Source of the DNA: Longimicrobium sp. | GTDB lineage: Bacteria > Gemmatimonadota > Gemmatimonadetes > Longimicrobiales > Longimicrobiaceae | Direction: 5' to 3' | NCBI GenBank assembly: GCA_036389135.1 | Contig: DASVQP010000076.1 | Span: 1 to 64,000, forward strand | DNA length: 64,000 nt | In this document: positions 1 to 8,368 of the stretch, piece by piece | Numbering within the stretch: the stretch's first letter is position 1 | Layout: every line of letters begins with the position of its first letter | Translations under genes and position numbers: made by a program | The notes under the pieces: generated by a model | What the model saw: the letters and a program-made list of their open reading frames with translations, nothing else | The model's database searches: none | Told to the model about the DNA's origin: nothing

Positions 1-4
1 GTGT

Positions 5-43
5 GGCGGAGCCGCGGTGGATTTTCTCGTCCGCGGCTCCGCC
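5..43 (-). terminator. Perfect 13-bp inverted repeat, possible terminator
   Basis: Two perfect 13-nt arms (5-17 and 31-43, GC-rich) flank a 13-nt loop just past the stop of the minus-strand TonB-plug gene. No U-tract follows, so a factor-independent terminator is only a possibility. It could also be one of the palindromic spacer repeats common in this window. Confidence 0.4.
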
Positions 44-66
44 TCTTCGCTTCGGGTTCATCGTCG

Positions 67-2055
67 TCAGTTCCTGAAGAACCAGCGCACCCCATACAGC
101 GCGCGCGAGCCGGCGATACGGGTGCCGGGGATGTCGAGGCCGGGCGCGTTGAAGGCGTTGTCGAGGCGGTAGAAGACGCGCACGTCCACGATGCGGACCT
201 GCACGAAGAGGTTGAAGACGGTGTAGCGCGGGGTGAGGACCGTCGTCTCCTCGGTGTCGCCGGGGAGGGTGCTGCGGCCGCGGCCCACCGCCTCGATCCG
301 AAACAGCGGCTCCAGGTTTCCGTCGCGGTAGACGTTGCGGAACTCCAGCGCGCCCCGGCCGAAGTAGGTCGGGAGGTAGCGCCGCGTCACCGTATCCAGG
401 CGGCGGACGAACCAGCCGTCGAAGCGCACGGTCTCCCAGAAAACCGGCGCGGACGCGTACCCCTCCAGCGCCGTGACCGCGCCGCCGTCCGCGAGGCCCG
501 CGCCTCGATCGAACGAGAGGCCGTAGGGCGCGACCGACTCCACGTCGTGCGCGACGAACGCGGCGCCGAGCTGGTACGGGCCGCGCGCCAGCTCGGCCCC
601 CGCGCGAAGGCCGGCGAGCGTCGGCTCCAGGAGGCGGATCACGCCGATCGTGTCGGGCACCTCGAGCGGGGGGCGACCCACGAGCCCGCCAAAGGTGCGC
701 AGCGAGAGCGCGGTGTCGGCCAGGAACGGGATGGCGCGCACGCCGGCGCCGATCTGGCCGAAGACCGTGACGCCGGCGAAGGGACCGGCCCGCACCATCG
801 CGTCCGTCTCGGTGCCCGCCTCGCCGCCGAGCGTGCGCAGGCGCACCTCGCCGCGCGCCGTCAGCCAGGGGAGCGGCGCCAGGACGGCGCGCGCGGAGAG
901 CTCGCTGGCGTTGGGCGCGTACGACCCCTCGTTGCCCCGGTGCAGGCGGAACGCGCCGGAGACGTTGCCGATGCCGATGTCCATGGTCGCGCGGCCGAAC
1001 CCCTGCACGGAGCTGACGTCCGCGTTGATGGAGTCGGCCGCGGCGGGCGACTCGCGGCTCTGCCCGATCCCCGCATCCACCCAGAGGCGGTTCAGGAAGC
1101 GTCCGCGCCCGCGCAGAACGATCTCATTGCGGTCGAGGCTCTCCTGCAAAAAGATCGCGCTCCCCGCCTCCTGCTCCGTGTCGATGGCGGAGCGGCGGTA
1201 GTCGAGCTGAAGGCCGAAGTCGGGGCGGAACTGGTAACTAAGGCGGCCCATCAGCGTGTTTATGCTGAATGGGTCCAGCCGTCGGAATCCTGCGCTCTGC
1301 GACAGGTCGAGCCCCGCCTGCATCATGAACCGCCGCCCCAGCGGGCGCGAGAAGTAGCCGCGCAGGATCCGCGAGTTGAAGTCGCCGTCCGCGCCCTCGA
1401 TCATCGCGAAGGCGCGCGCGTCGGGGAGGCGAAAGGTGGAGATCTCCACCCGCACCTCGTTCAGGTCGCGCTCCACCCGCAGCGCGGTAACGTCCACCAG
1501 CGGGATGCGCTGCAGGTCGAAGGAGGCGCCGTTCAGCGCGCGCATCTCCCAGCCGTCCAGGAAGACTCGGAAGCGCCCGCCGCCGCCGCCCAGAAGCGCC
1601 ACTCCCGCCGGCCGTCCGAAGTTGCCCGACCGGGTGATCAGGATTCCCGAGATGCGGTCGAGCAGCTCCAGCAGCGTGAGGCTGTGGTAGCGGCCCAGCT
1701 CCTCGCGCGTGAACTCCCACACCGCAGCGCCGAAGCTGGGCGCTCCCGCCGCGACCGGGAACTCGGGAAAGTTGGGCGCAGGCGTGAGCGTGTCCGCCGC
1801 CGCCGAGTCGCGCGCCGTGCTGTCGGGGCGCGGCCGGTCCGGCAGGGTGTCGGCGCGCAGTGCCTCGGGCGGCACCGTCACCTGGATGGTGTCGCGGCGC
1901 GGCGGACGAGGCACGGTGTCGCGCGGTGCCGGGCGCGGAACGGTGTCGCGCGGAACCTGCGCGGCGAGTGGAGACGCCGCGAAGTGCGCACCGAGGGCCG
2001 CCGCGATGATGGCGGCGGCCCGGAGCGGGGCGCAGGGGCGGAGGATCCGCGTCAA
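67..2055 (-). CDS. TonB-dependent receptor plug-domain outer-membrane protein
   Basis: Predicted outer-membrane protein of about 662 residues. The chosen TTG start overlaps the stop of the upstream pepA (TTGA, 2052-2055) and gives a clean signal peptide ending in LAAQ. A longer open frame upstream reads only antisense-like sequence. The mature N-terminus is a proline/threonine-rich repeat of DTVPRP type. A TonB plug-like domain follows (LLELLDRISGILITRSGNFG, then FRVFLDGWEMR and DVTALRVERD). The remaining ~450 residues have alternating hydrophobic strands typical of a barrel. I see no clear TonB box, and the barrel is shorter than in most siderophore receptors. Function could be nutrient uptake or structural; the substrate cannot be read from the sequence. 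It is the last gene of a run after gltA, icd and pepA. Confidence 0.75.
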   Translation of the reverse strand: MTRILRPCAPLRAAAIIAAALGAHFAASPLAAQVPRDTVPRPAPRDTVPRPPRRDTIQVTVPPEALRADTLPDRPRPDSTARDSAAADTLTPAPNFPEFPVAAGAPSFGAAVWEFTREELGRYHSLTLLELLDRISGILITRSGNFGRPAGVALLGGGGGRFRVFLDGWEMRALNGASFDLQRIPLVDVTALRVERDLNEVRVEISTFRLPDARAFAMIEGADGDFNSRILRGYFSRPLGRRFMMQAGLDLSQSAGFRRLDPFSINTLMGRLSYQFRPDFGLQLDYRRSAIDTEQEAGSAIFLQESLDRNEIVLRGRGRFLNRLWVDAGIGQSRESPAAADSINADVSSVQGFGRATMDIGIGNVSGAFRLHRGNEGSYAPNASELSARAVLAPLPWLTARGEVRLRTLGGEAGTETDAMVRAGPFAGVTVFGQIGAGVRAIPFLADTALSLRTFGGLVGRPPLEVPDTIGVIRLLEPTLAGLRAGAELARGPYQLGAAFVAHDVESVAPYGLSFDRGAGLADGGAVTALEGYASAPVFWETVRFDGWFVRRLDTVTRRYLPTYFGRGALEFRNVYRDGNLEPLFRIEAVGRGRSTLPGDTEETTVLTPRYTVFNLFVQVRIVDVRVFYRLDNAFNAPGLDIPGTRIAGSRALYGVRWFFRN

Positions 2056-3524
2056 CCCGTCCCCGCGCGCGCCAGCACCCAGTCTACGAAGAGGCGCGTC
2101 GGCACCCCGGTGGCGCCTTTCACCTGGTACGACAGCTTCCCCTCGCCCCACGCGGTGCCCGCCACGTCCAGGTGGGCCCACGGGTACGACACGAACTCGC
2201 GCAGGAACCAGCCGGCGGTGATGGCGCCGGCCGGGCGCCCGCCGCTGTTCTTGATGTCCGCGTAGTCGCTGCGGATCTGCTCGCGGTACTCCTCGTACAT
2301 GGGGAGCTGCCAGCAGCGCTCGCCCGTGCGGTCGCCCGCGGCGCGCACCTCGGCGATCAGCGCCTCGTCGTTGCCCATGACGCCGGTGGCCTGGTGCCCC
2401 AGCGCGATGACGCAGGCGCCGGTCAGCGTCGCCGCGTCCAGCACGGCAACCGGATCGAAGCGGCGCGCGTAGGAAAGGGCGTCGGCCAGGATCAGCCGCC
2501 CCTCCGCGTCGGTGTTCACCACCTCGAACGTCTTGCCGGAGTGGGCGCGGAAGATGTCGCCCGGCTTCATGGCGCGTCCGCCCAGCAGGTTCTCGCTGGA
2601 GGGGACGATCCCGATCACGTTCGCCCGCACCTTGAGCTCACCGATCGCCTGCATGGCGCCGAGGACGCCCGCCCCGCCGCACATGTCGAACTTCATCTCC
2701 TCCATCCCCTGCCCCGGCTTGATGGAGATGCCGCCCGCATCGAAAGTCAGCCCCTTACCGACAAGCACCAGCGGCCGGTCACCCTCGGCACCGCCGCGGT
2801 GCTCCAGCACGATGAAGCGGGGCTCCTCGTCGGTGCCGCGCGCCACGGCCAGGAGGGCGCCCATCCCCTCAGCCTCCATCTCCGCCGGGCCCAGGATGGT
2901 GACGTTCATCCCGTGCTCGCGACCGATCCGCTCGGCCACATCCGCCAGGTAGGTGGGCGTGGCGATGTTGCCGGGGAGGTTGCCCAGGTTCCGCGCCAGG
3001 TTCTCCGCGCGCGCCGCGATCTCGCCGATGCGCGCACCCTCCGCCGCGGCGCCTTCATCCGCGCCGTCGGGGAGGAGGATGGTGACGGAACCGAGCTCGA
3101 CCGGCGCGGACTGGCCTTCGGGGAGCGCCTTCAGCTCGGTGAAGGTGTAGGCGCCCAGCACCACGCCCTCGGCAACGGCGCGAGCGGCCTCGTGCGCACC
3201 CACCGCGCTCGCGGGAAGGAGGACGGTGGCCTCGGCGGCGCGCGCCTTCGCTGCCTGCTTGGCGGCGATCCCGCCCAGGCGGCGCAGCTTCTCCGCCGTC
3301 AGCGCGTCCGCCTTCCCCACGCCTGCCAGCAGGATGCGCTCGGGACCGGAGGCGGGGTAGAGGAGGACGCTCTCCCCTTCCTTGCCGGTGAGATCGCCGC
3401 GGGCGTGCGCGGCGGCGGCCTCGGCGCCGAGGGCCGCATCGGGAGCGGCGCCCTCGAAGACGGGGGCCACGAGCAGCGGGGTCCGCTGCCCGGCCGGGCC
3501 GGCGCGGCGAACGGAGATCTTCAT
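2052..3524 (-). CDS. pepA: Leucyl aminopeptidase (M17 family)
   Basis: Cytosolic di-zinc aminopeptidase removing N-terminal residues from peptides, about 490 residues as usual for the family. The start is the ATG at 3524 (MKISVRRAG); the open frame continues 37 codons upstream without family similarity. The N-terminal macrodomain-like half is followed by the M17 catalytic half. Metal and active-site segments are visible: VGKGLTFDAGGISIKP (Lys and Asp ligands) and the family signature NTDAEGRL (Asp, Glu, Arg). It lies 71 bp downstream of icd. Its stop overlaps the TTG start of the TonB-plug gene, so the two are probably translationally coupled. M17 proteins sometimes also bind DNA, which the sequence cannot decide. 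Confidence 0.93.
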   Translation of the reverse strand: MKISVRRAGPAGQRTPLLVAPVFEGAAPDAALGAEAAAAHARGDLTGKEGESVLLYPASGPERILLAGVGKADALTAEKLRRLGGIAAKQAAKARAAEATVLLPASAVGAHEAARAVAEGVVLGAYTFTELKALPEGQSAPVELGSVTILLPDGADEGAAAEGARIGEIAARAENLARNLGNLPGNIATPTYLADVAERIGREHGMNVTILGPAEMEAEGMGALLAVARGTDEEPRFIVLEHRGGAEGDRPLVLVGKGLTFDAGGISIKPGQGMEEMKFDMCGGAGVLGAMQAIGELKVRANVIGIVPSSENLLGGRAMKPGDIFRAHSGKTFEVVNTDAEGRLILADALSYARRFDPVAVLDAATLTGACVIALGHQATGVMGNDEALIAEVRAAGDRTGERCWQLPMYEEYREQIRSDYADIKNSGGRPAGAITAGWFLREFVSYPWAHLDVAGTAWGEGKLSYQVKGATGVPTRLFVDWVLARAGTG

Positions 3525-3595
3525 CAGGATGCTTTGCTTGCCATGGGAAAACGAACCGCCCGGCGTCGCTTGGATTGCCGGGCGGCACGTACACC

Positions 3596-4894
3596 CTACA
3601 TGTGGGCGATGATCCGGCGGCCGAACTCGGAGCACGACACCTTGGTGGCGCCCTCCATCAGCCGCTCGAAGTCATAAGTAACGGTCTTGGCGCTGATCGC
3701 GCCTTCCAGCCCCTTGATGATCAGGTCCGCAGCCTCTCCCCAACCCAGGTAGCGGAGCATCATTTCGCCCGAGAGGATCACCGAGCCCGGGTTGACCTGG
3801 TCCTTGCCGGCGTACTTGGGCGCGGTGCCGTGCGTCGCCTCGAAGATGGCGTGACCAGTAACGTAGTTGATGTTCGCCCCGGGGGCGATCCCGATGCCGC
3901 CCACCTGCGCCGCGAGCGCGTCGGATACGTAGTCGCCGTTCAGGTTCAGGGTGGCGATGACGTCGTAGTCCCTGCCGCGCGTCAGGATCTGCTGCAGGAA
4001 GGCGTCGGCGATGGAGTCCTTGATGATGATGCGCCCGTCGCCCTCGGCCGTCTTCTGCGCCTGGTTGGCGGCATCCTCACCCTGCGCGTCCTTGATGCGG
4101 TCGTACTCGGCCCAGGTAAAGACGCGGTCGCCGAACTCGCGCTCGGCCAGCTCGTAGCCCCACGTCTTGAAGGCGCCCTCGGTGAACTTCATGATGTTCC
4201 CCTTGTGCACCAGCGTCACCGAGCGCCGCCCGTTCGCGATGGCGTACTCGATGGCCGCACGCACCAGGCGCTCCGTCCCCTCGCGCGAGACCGGCTTGAT
4301 GCCGAAGCCGCTGGACTCGGGGAAGCGGACCTTCTTGAAGCGGTCGCCAAAGTTCTCGGCCAGCAGCTGGCTGAAGCGGGCCGCGTCGGCGGTGCCTTCC
4401 TCGAACTCGATGCCGGCGTAGATGTCCTCGGTGTTCTCGCGATAGATCACCATGTCCACGTCGCCCGGGCGCTTGACGGGCGAGGGGACCCCCTCGAACC
4501 AGCGCACCGGCCGCACGCAGGCGTACAGGTCCAGCACCTGGCGCAGCGCCACGTTCAGCGAGCGGATGCCGCCGCCCACGGGGGTGGTCAGCGGCCCCTT
4601 GATCCCCACCAGGTATCCGCGGAAAGCGTCCAGCGTGGCGTCGGGGAGCCAGCTCCCGGTCTGGTTGAACGACTTCTCGCCGGCGAGCACCTCCATCCAG
4701 TGAATGCGCCGCTTGCCGCCGTACGCCTGCTCCACGGCGGCGTCGAAGACCGGCTGCGAGGCCGCCCAGATGTCGGGCCCGGTGCCGTCGCCCTCAATGA
4801 AGGGGAGGATGGGCTGGTCGGGAACCTGAAGCGCGCCGTCGCGGATCTCGATGCGCTCGCCGCCCGCGGGGGGAGTGGGCTGCCAGTCGGACAT
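3596..4894 (-). CDS. icd: Isocitrate dehydrogenase (NADP-type)
   Basis: TCA-cycle enzyme of 432 residues converting isocitrate to 2-oxoglutarate and CO2. The substrate-binding stretch [13 protein letters not shown] carries the serine that is phosphorylated in E. coli Icd. It is followed by [31 protein letters not shown] and the [19 protein letters not shown] segment with the metal-binding aspartates. The C-terminal [13 protein letters not shown] matches the coenzyme-binding loop of NADP enzymes of the E. coli class. Whether aceK regulates it is unknown; no aceK lies in the window. It is downstream of gltA across a 205-bp spacer filled with AGTGCT repeats, so the two may be separately expressed. 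An octamer family (GTNACCAGTAAC, 3851-3862) lies inside the gene. Confidence 0.96.
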   Translation of the reverse strand: MSDWQPTPPAGGERIEIRDGALQVPDQPILPFIEGDGTGPDIWAASQPVFDAAVEQAYGGKRRIHWMEVLAGEKSFNQTGSWLPDATLDAFRGYLVGIKGPLTTPVGGGIRSLNVALRQVLDLYACVRPVRWFEGVPSPVKRPGDVDMVIYRENTEDIYAGIEFEEGTADAARFSQLLAENFGDRFKKVRFPESSGFGIKPVSREGTERLVRAAIEYAIANGRRSVTLVHKGNIMKFTEGAFKTWGYELAEREFGDRVFTWAEYDRIKDAQGEDAANQAQKTAEGDGRIIIKDSIADAFLQQILTRGRDYDVIATLNLNGDYVSDALAAQVGGIGIAPGANINYVTGHAIFEATHGTAPKYAGKDQVNPGSVILSGEMMLRYLGWGEAADLIIKGLEGAISAKTVTYDFERLMEGATKVSCSEFGRRIIAHM

Positions 4895-4929
4895 GGTTTC
4901 GGCTCGGGGTAAGGTTTGGGGTGGACGGA

Positions 4930-5038
4930 AGTGCTAAGTGCTAAGTGCTGAGTGCTTAGTGCCTAGTGCCCAGTAAACAAGCGCTTGGTCCGCACGCGGG
5001 AGCCACTGAGCACTTGGCACTGAGCACTTGGCACTGCT
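4930..5038. repeat. AGTGCT/AGCACTT palindromic spacer repeat, copy 1
   Basis: The gltA-icd spacer has five to six tandem heptamers of the type AGTGCTA/AGTGCCT (4930-4973), followed after a 30-nt apex by their reverse complements (5003-5038). The whole can fold into a long hairpin. Related elements occur at 25124-25202 and 52904-52962, always between genes. Confidence 0.8.
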
Positions 5039-5099
5039 GTTAAAAAAGGCGCGGCGGGCACTCCGCCGCGCCCCCGAAGGCGGTGGTCCGCCGATGTCG

Positions 5100-6233
5100 C
5101 TACCGCTCCGCGATGGGCTTGACCTTGAGGTCGCGCGGGCCCACGTACTCCGCCTCGGGGCGGATCAGGCGGTTGTTGGCGTACTGCTCGAAGAGGTGCG
5201 CCGTCCACCCCGGCGTCCGCGCCATGGCGAACACGGCGGTGAACAGGTCCATCCCGATGCCGAGCGTCGTGTAGACCGAGGCCGAGAAGAAGTCGACGTT
5301 GGGGTAGATCTTCTTTCCCTTGGCCTCCATCTCCTCGCCCATCACGCTGCGGATCTGGTCCGACAGGTCGAGCCACTTGGTCTCGCCCGCTTCGGCCATG
5401 ATCTTGTCGGCCAGCTCGCGCAGCACGGTGGCGCGCGGGTCGGTGGCCTTGTACACGCGGTGGCCGAAGCCCATCACCCGCCGGCCGCCGGCGAGCGCGT
5501 CCCGCACCCACTCCTTGGGCGTGGTGCCGCTCTCGTCGATCTCGCGGAGCATGTTCATCACCTCCACGTTCGCCCCGCCGTGCGACGGACCCTTTAGGGT
5601 GCCGATCGCCGAGGTGATCGCGGAGTAGACGTCCGACAGCGTCCCCGCCGTGACGCGCGCGGCGAAGGTGGAGGCATTCATCCCGTGCTCGGCGTGCAGC
5701 ACGAGCGCCACGTCCATGGTGCGGATGCGCGTCTCGTTGGCCTCTTCGCCGTTGAGCATGTAGAGGAAGTTGGCCGCCGTGCCCAGCTCGTCCTTGGGCT
5801 CCACCGGCTCCAGCCCGCGGCGGATGCGGTCGTACGCCGCCGTCACCGTGGGGAGCTGCGCGGTGAGCAGGATCGCCTTGCGGCGCAGTTCCGGCTCCGA
5901 GTTGTCGTCCGAGTCGGGATCGTACATCCCCAGCGCGGAGGTCACCGTCCGCAGCACGGCCATCGGGTCCGCGTCCTTGGGAAAGGCGCGGATCATGTCC
6001 ATGATCTCGGGGCGAACGCGGCGCTGCGCCGCGATCTGCCCGTTCAGCTCGTCCAACTGCTGCTGGGTGGGGAGCGAGCCGTTCCAGAGGAGGTAGCAGA
6101 CCTCCTCGAAGGTGGTGTTCCGCGCGAGGTCGTCGATGTCGTACCCCCCGTAGATCAGCTCCCCGTTAGCCCCGTCGATCCAGCTCAGCCTGGACTGGCC
6201 GACGACCACCCCTTCGAGACCCTTGGCGGCCAT
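5100..6233 (-). CDS. gltA: Citrate synthase
   Basis: First TCA-cycle enzyme, condensing oxaloacetate and acetyl-CoA. The start chosen is the ATG at 6233 (MAAKGLEGVVVGQS), giving 377 residues, the size of the short type-I enzymes of Gram-positives and archaea. The family sequence ANGELIYGGYDIDDLA begins right after it. Catalytic regions are visible: LHAEHGMNASTFAARV (His), GPSHGGANVEV (His) and GFGHRVYKATDPRA (His/Arg), and the Asp region near SVYTTLGIGMD. The protein ends in KVKPIAER. It heads the minus-strand run to icd and pepA, and its 5' end faces the ECF sigma gene across a divergent intergenic region (6234-6457). Confidence 0.95.
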   Translation of the reverse strand: MAAKGLEGVVVGQSRLSWIDGANGELIYGGYDIDDLARNTTFEEVCYLLWNGSLPTQQQLDELNGQIAAQRRVRPEIMDMIRAFPKDADPMAVLRTVTSALGMYDPDSDDNSEPELRRKAILLTAQLPTVTAAYDRIRRGLEPVEPKDELGTAANFLYMLNGEEANETRIRTMDVALVLHAEHGMNASTFAARVTAGTLSDVYSAITSAIGTLKGPSHGGANVEVMNMLREIDESGTTPKEWVRDALAGGRRVMGFGHRVYKATDPRATVLRELADKIMAEAGETKWLDLSDQIRSVMGEEMEAKGKKIYPNVDFFSASVYTTLGIGMDLFTAVFAMARTPGWTAHLFEQYANNRLIRPEAEYVGPRDLKVKPIAER

Positions 6234-6457
6234 TTCCGCTTCCTCAAGCGCTTGTGCGAACGTAAGTTTGGCGACTCCCCGCCGGTGTACCGCGGTGCCC
6301 CGGCGGGCGCCCCGCGGCGGTGCAGCATCCGGGCCAGCGGAGGCGGGCCAACATAGCAACGCCCCCAGCGCCTCGCAAGGTGAAACCGGGCACCGTGAAA
6401 CGGCGTGCGCGGGGCGGCGCGGTCGGCGCGGCCCCGTTTTTCCATGTGCTGTGCCCC

Positions 6458-7000
6458 GTGCACGATTCCACTGACTCGGAGCTGATCCAGCGCATCCTCG
6501 ACGGCGAGGGCGAGCGCTACGCGATCCTGGTGGAGCGCTACCAGGATCCGCTCTTTCGTCATGCGCTCGGCATGGTGGGCGACGCGGACGCGGCGGCGGA
6601 CCTGGTGCAGGACTCGCTGGTGAAGGCGTACACGCGCCTCCACACCTGCAACGACCCGTCGCGCTTTGCCGCCTGGATCTTTCGCATCCTCCGCAACCGC
6701 TGCCGCGACTGGCTCAAGAACCGCCGCCAGCACACCGTCGAGCTCAAGGACGACACCGCCTCCACCTCCGACGACGACGACCCCGGCACCGTCCTGGAGC
6801 GGAGCGAGCTGGGCCGCGTGGTGGAAGCCGCCCTCGCCCGCCTCCCCGAGGCCCAGCGCGAGGCCTTCCTCCTGAAGCACGTGGAGGGTCTGTCGTACGA
6901 GGAGATGGCCGACCGCCTGGAAACGGGGATCAGCGCGCTCAAGATGCGGGTGATGCGGGCGCGGGAAGCGCTGCAGCTGCTGCTGCGGGACGTGGTGTGA
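6458..7000 (+). CDS. ECF-type RNA polymerase sigma factor
   Basis: Sigma-70 family factor of the extracytoplasmic-function type, ~181 residues from the GTG at 6458. A start further upstream (6320) would add a basic low-complexity extension without family similarity. Region 2 is recognisable from YQDPLFRHALGMVGDADAAA to WIFRILRNRCRDWLKNRR. Region 4 holds LPEAQREAFLLKHVEGLSYE followed by a helix-turn-helix. A short acidic linker (DDTASTSDDDDP) joins them. No anti-sigma gene is adjacent, so its control is unclear. It is divergent from gltA. Confidence 0.9.
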   Translation: MHDSTDSELIQRILDGEGERYAILVERYQDPLFRHALGMVGDADAAADLVQDSLVKAYTRLHTCNDPSRFAAWIFRILRNRCRDWLKNRRQHTVELKDDTASTSDDDDPGTVLERSELGRVVEAALARLPEAQREAFLLKHVEGLSYEEMADRLETGISALKMRVMRAREALQLLLRDVV

Positions 7001-7023
7001 GGGAGGGGGCCCCCTCCCCCCGA

Positions 7024-7063
7024 CCCCCTCCCCCGCCTGCGGGGGCGCAGGCGGGGGAGGGGG
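7024..7063 (+). terminator. Strong GC hairpin after the ECF sigma gene
   Basis: Perfect 17-bp arms (7024-7040 and 7047-7063, CCCCCTCCCCCGCCTGC and complement) with a 6-nt loop, 24 bp after the sigma stop codon. No T-run follows, so termination may be weak or Rho-assisted; the stem is very stable. Confidence 0.6.
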
Positions 7064-7088
7064 AGAACTGCAGTCCGCGCCGCATGGA

Positions 7089-7200
7089 TCTGGTAGGGGC
7101 GCGATTCATCGCGCCCACCCTTGCCCCACCCCGACCCTTGCCTTCGCACCCATCCCGTAGGGGCCGCCCCGTGTGGCTGCCCGTGCCTGCCCCCAACACC
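7089..7200. repeat. GTAGGGGCGCGATTCATCGCGCCC dispersed repeat, copy 1
   Basis: Intergenic element with a palindromic core (GGGCGCGATTCATCGCGCCC), then a C-rich linker, then a second GTAGGGGC...CTGCCCGTGCC unit. The same two-part arrangement recurs at 58939-59042. It separates the ECF sigma gene from the convergent DksA-like gene. I see no gene in 7064-7292. Confidence 0.75.
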
Positions 7201-7292
7201 ACCGCCCGCACATCCGCGCAGGCCTCACGTCCCCTCTCCCACGGCTGTTTGTGGGAGAGGGTGGCAGCTGTAAGCTGCCGGGTGAGGGCCTC

Positions 7293-7718
7293 CTACTCCC
7301 CCGCCCGCGACGCCTCCCGCGGATCGGCCGCGTCCGCCGCGCCGGTCTCCTCATCCACCGCGCGGGCGTCTTCGGCGCAGAGGGTGGTCTCCGGGATCAC
7401 CTCCAGGCGCTCCCACTCGATGTCGCGGCCGCAACTGGCGCACTTGCCGAAGTTCTCGGGATCGTCGTAGAGCCGCCGGAGCGCGTCGTCGATGGCATAG
7501 AGACGGCCGCCCTCCATGCTGGTGATCATGAAGTCCTTTTCCTTCTCCTGGCTCTCCGTCGCGAGGTCGGCGGGGTGGACGCGGTACTGGCTCAGCTCGC
7601 CCGCCCGGTCGCGCAGGTCCTGCACCTCCGCGTCGTGATGCCCGATCGCGTCCAGCACCTGCTCGCGCTCGCGGATGAGGAGGCCCTCCACGGTCGTGCG
7701 CTGTTCTTCGGTCAGCAT
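7293..7718 (-). CDS. DksA/TraR-family zinc-finger-like regulator
   Basis: Small (141 aa) DksA/TraR-type protein, a class that binds the RNA polymerase secondary channel. An N-terminal coiled-coil-like helical region (MLTEEQRTTVEGLLIREREQ) leads to a globular part with YAIDDALRRLYDDPENFGKC, the usual lead-in to the zinc finger. The finger is incomplete: CASC is present, but the second half reads LCAEDA, so the fourth cysteine is replaced by Asp. It may use an Asp ligand or lack tight zinc binding. The C-terminal tail is acidic. It lies downstream of the response regulator with a hairpin between them, so it probably has its own promoter. Confidence 0.85.
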   Translation of the reverse strand: MLTEEQRTTVEGLLIREREQVLDAIGHHDAEVQDLRDRAGELSQYRVHPADLATESQEKEKDFMITSMEGGRLYAIDDALRRLYDDPENFGKCASCGRDIEWERLEVIPETTLCAEDARAVDEETGAADAADPREASRAGE

Positions 7719-7873
7719 GCGTGCTCCTGTCTGTCGTCGTGAGCGGCGCCGTGCGGGCCGCGTGACGCGGTCGTCTACAATGTCCGTGCCTGATGGTAGA
7801 GGCGGTGCCGTACAGGGGTGCGGAGCGGGGCCGTGACACGGGCGTGATAAATCACATGCGTACGTACAAGAAA

Positions 7874-7910
7874 GCGGAGGCGCCGAGAGGAGTTCTCTCA
7901 GCGCCTCCGC
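7874..7910 (-). terminator. Hairpin downstream of the response regulator
   Basis: 10-bp perfect arms GCGGAGGCGC/GCGCCTCCGC with an inner GAGAG/CTCTC stem, located 33 nt past the stop of the receiver-domain gene on the minus strand. No clear U-tract. Confidence 0.5.
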
Positions 7911-7942
7911 GTCTCCGCGTGAGCCTGTTTCGTTTTCGCCAG

Positions 7943-8350
7943 CTACGCGGCGGGCGGGAGGAGCGTGGCGGTGAGCCAGGCGCTCAGCAGGGGGAGGAGG
8001 TGCTCGTCCTTGCTCAGCGACGCCTGCGCGCCGACCTCGCGGGCGCGCGCCGCCAATCGATCGGGCGCGATGCCGCTCACGAACACCGTGGGCGTGGTGG
8101 AGAAGTCGGTGATGCGGCGCAGCTCCTGGTGGACCTGGAAGCCGTCACGGCCGGGCATCTCCACGTCCAGGAGGAGGGCGTCCGGGCGGGTGGCGGGCCC
8201 GCCCTGCGCCCAGGCCAGAAGCTCGTCGCCGGTGCCGAACCGCACGACCTCGAAGCCGTGCCGGTCCAGCCACATGGAGACCACCTCGGCGTGGATCTCG
8301 TCGTCGTCCGCCAGGGCGACCAGCGGGCGCTTCGCGTTCGGGAGTGCCAT
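7943..8350 (-). CDS. Single-domain response regulator (CheY-like receiver)
   Basis: A 135-residue receiver domain without an output domain. Acidic pocket ADDDE (residues 14-18), phospho-acceptor Asp in LLLDVEMPGRDG, the Thr/Ser switch position in VFVSG and the conserved Lys in LSKDEH are all present, so it should be phosphorylatable. It starts 18 bp after the stop of the giant DUF11/barrel gene on the same strand, so it is probably cotranscribed with it. No partner kinase is in the window; the degenerate Hpt protein at 50.8-52.1 kb is unlinked. Confidence 0.9.
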   Translation of the reverse strand: MALPNAKRPLVALADDDEIHAEVVSMWLDRHGFEVVRFGTGDELLAWAQGGPATRPDALLLDVEMPGRDGFQVHQELRRITDFSTTPTVFVSGIAPDRLAARAREVGAQASLSKDEHLLPLLSAWLTATLLPPAA

Positions 8351-8368
8351 CGAAGTGTGCCTTGGTTC

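Noticed and set aside
1-2265. 754-codon plus-strand open frame at the left edge
   Set aside because: Antisense to the TonB-plug gene, which has a signal peptide and plug motifs; this frame has none.
4930-5038. CRISPR array
   Set aside because: Repeats are 7-nt tandem units without spacers of constant length, and no cas genes are present.
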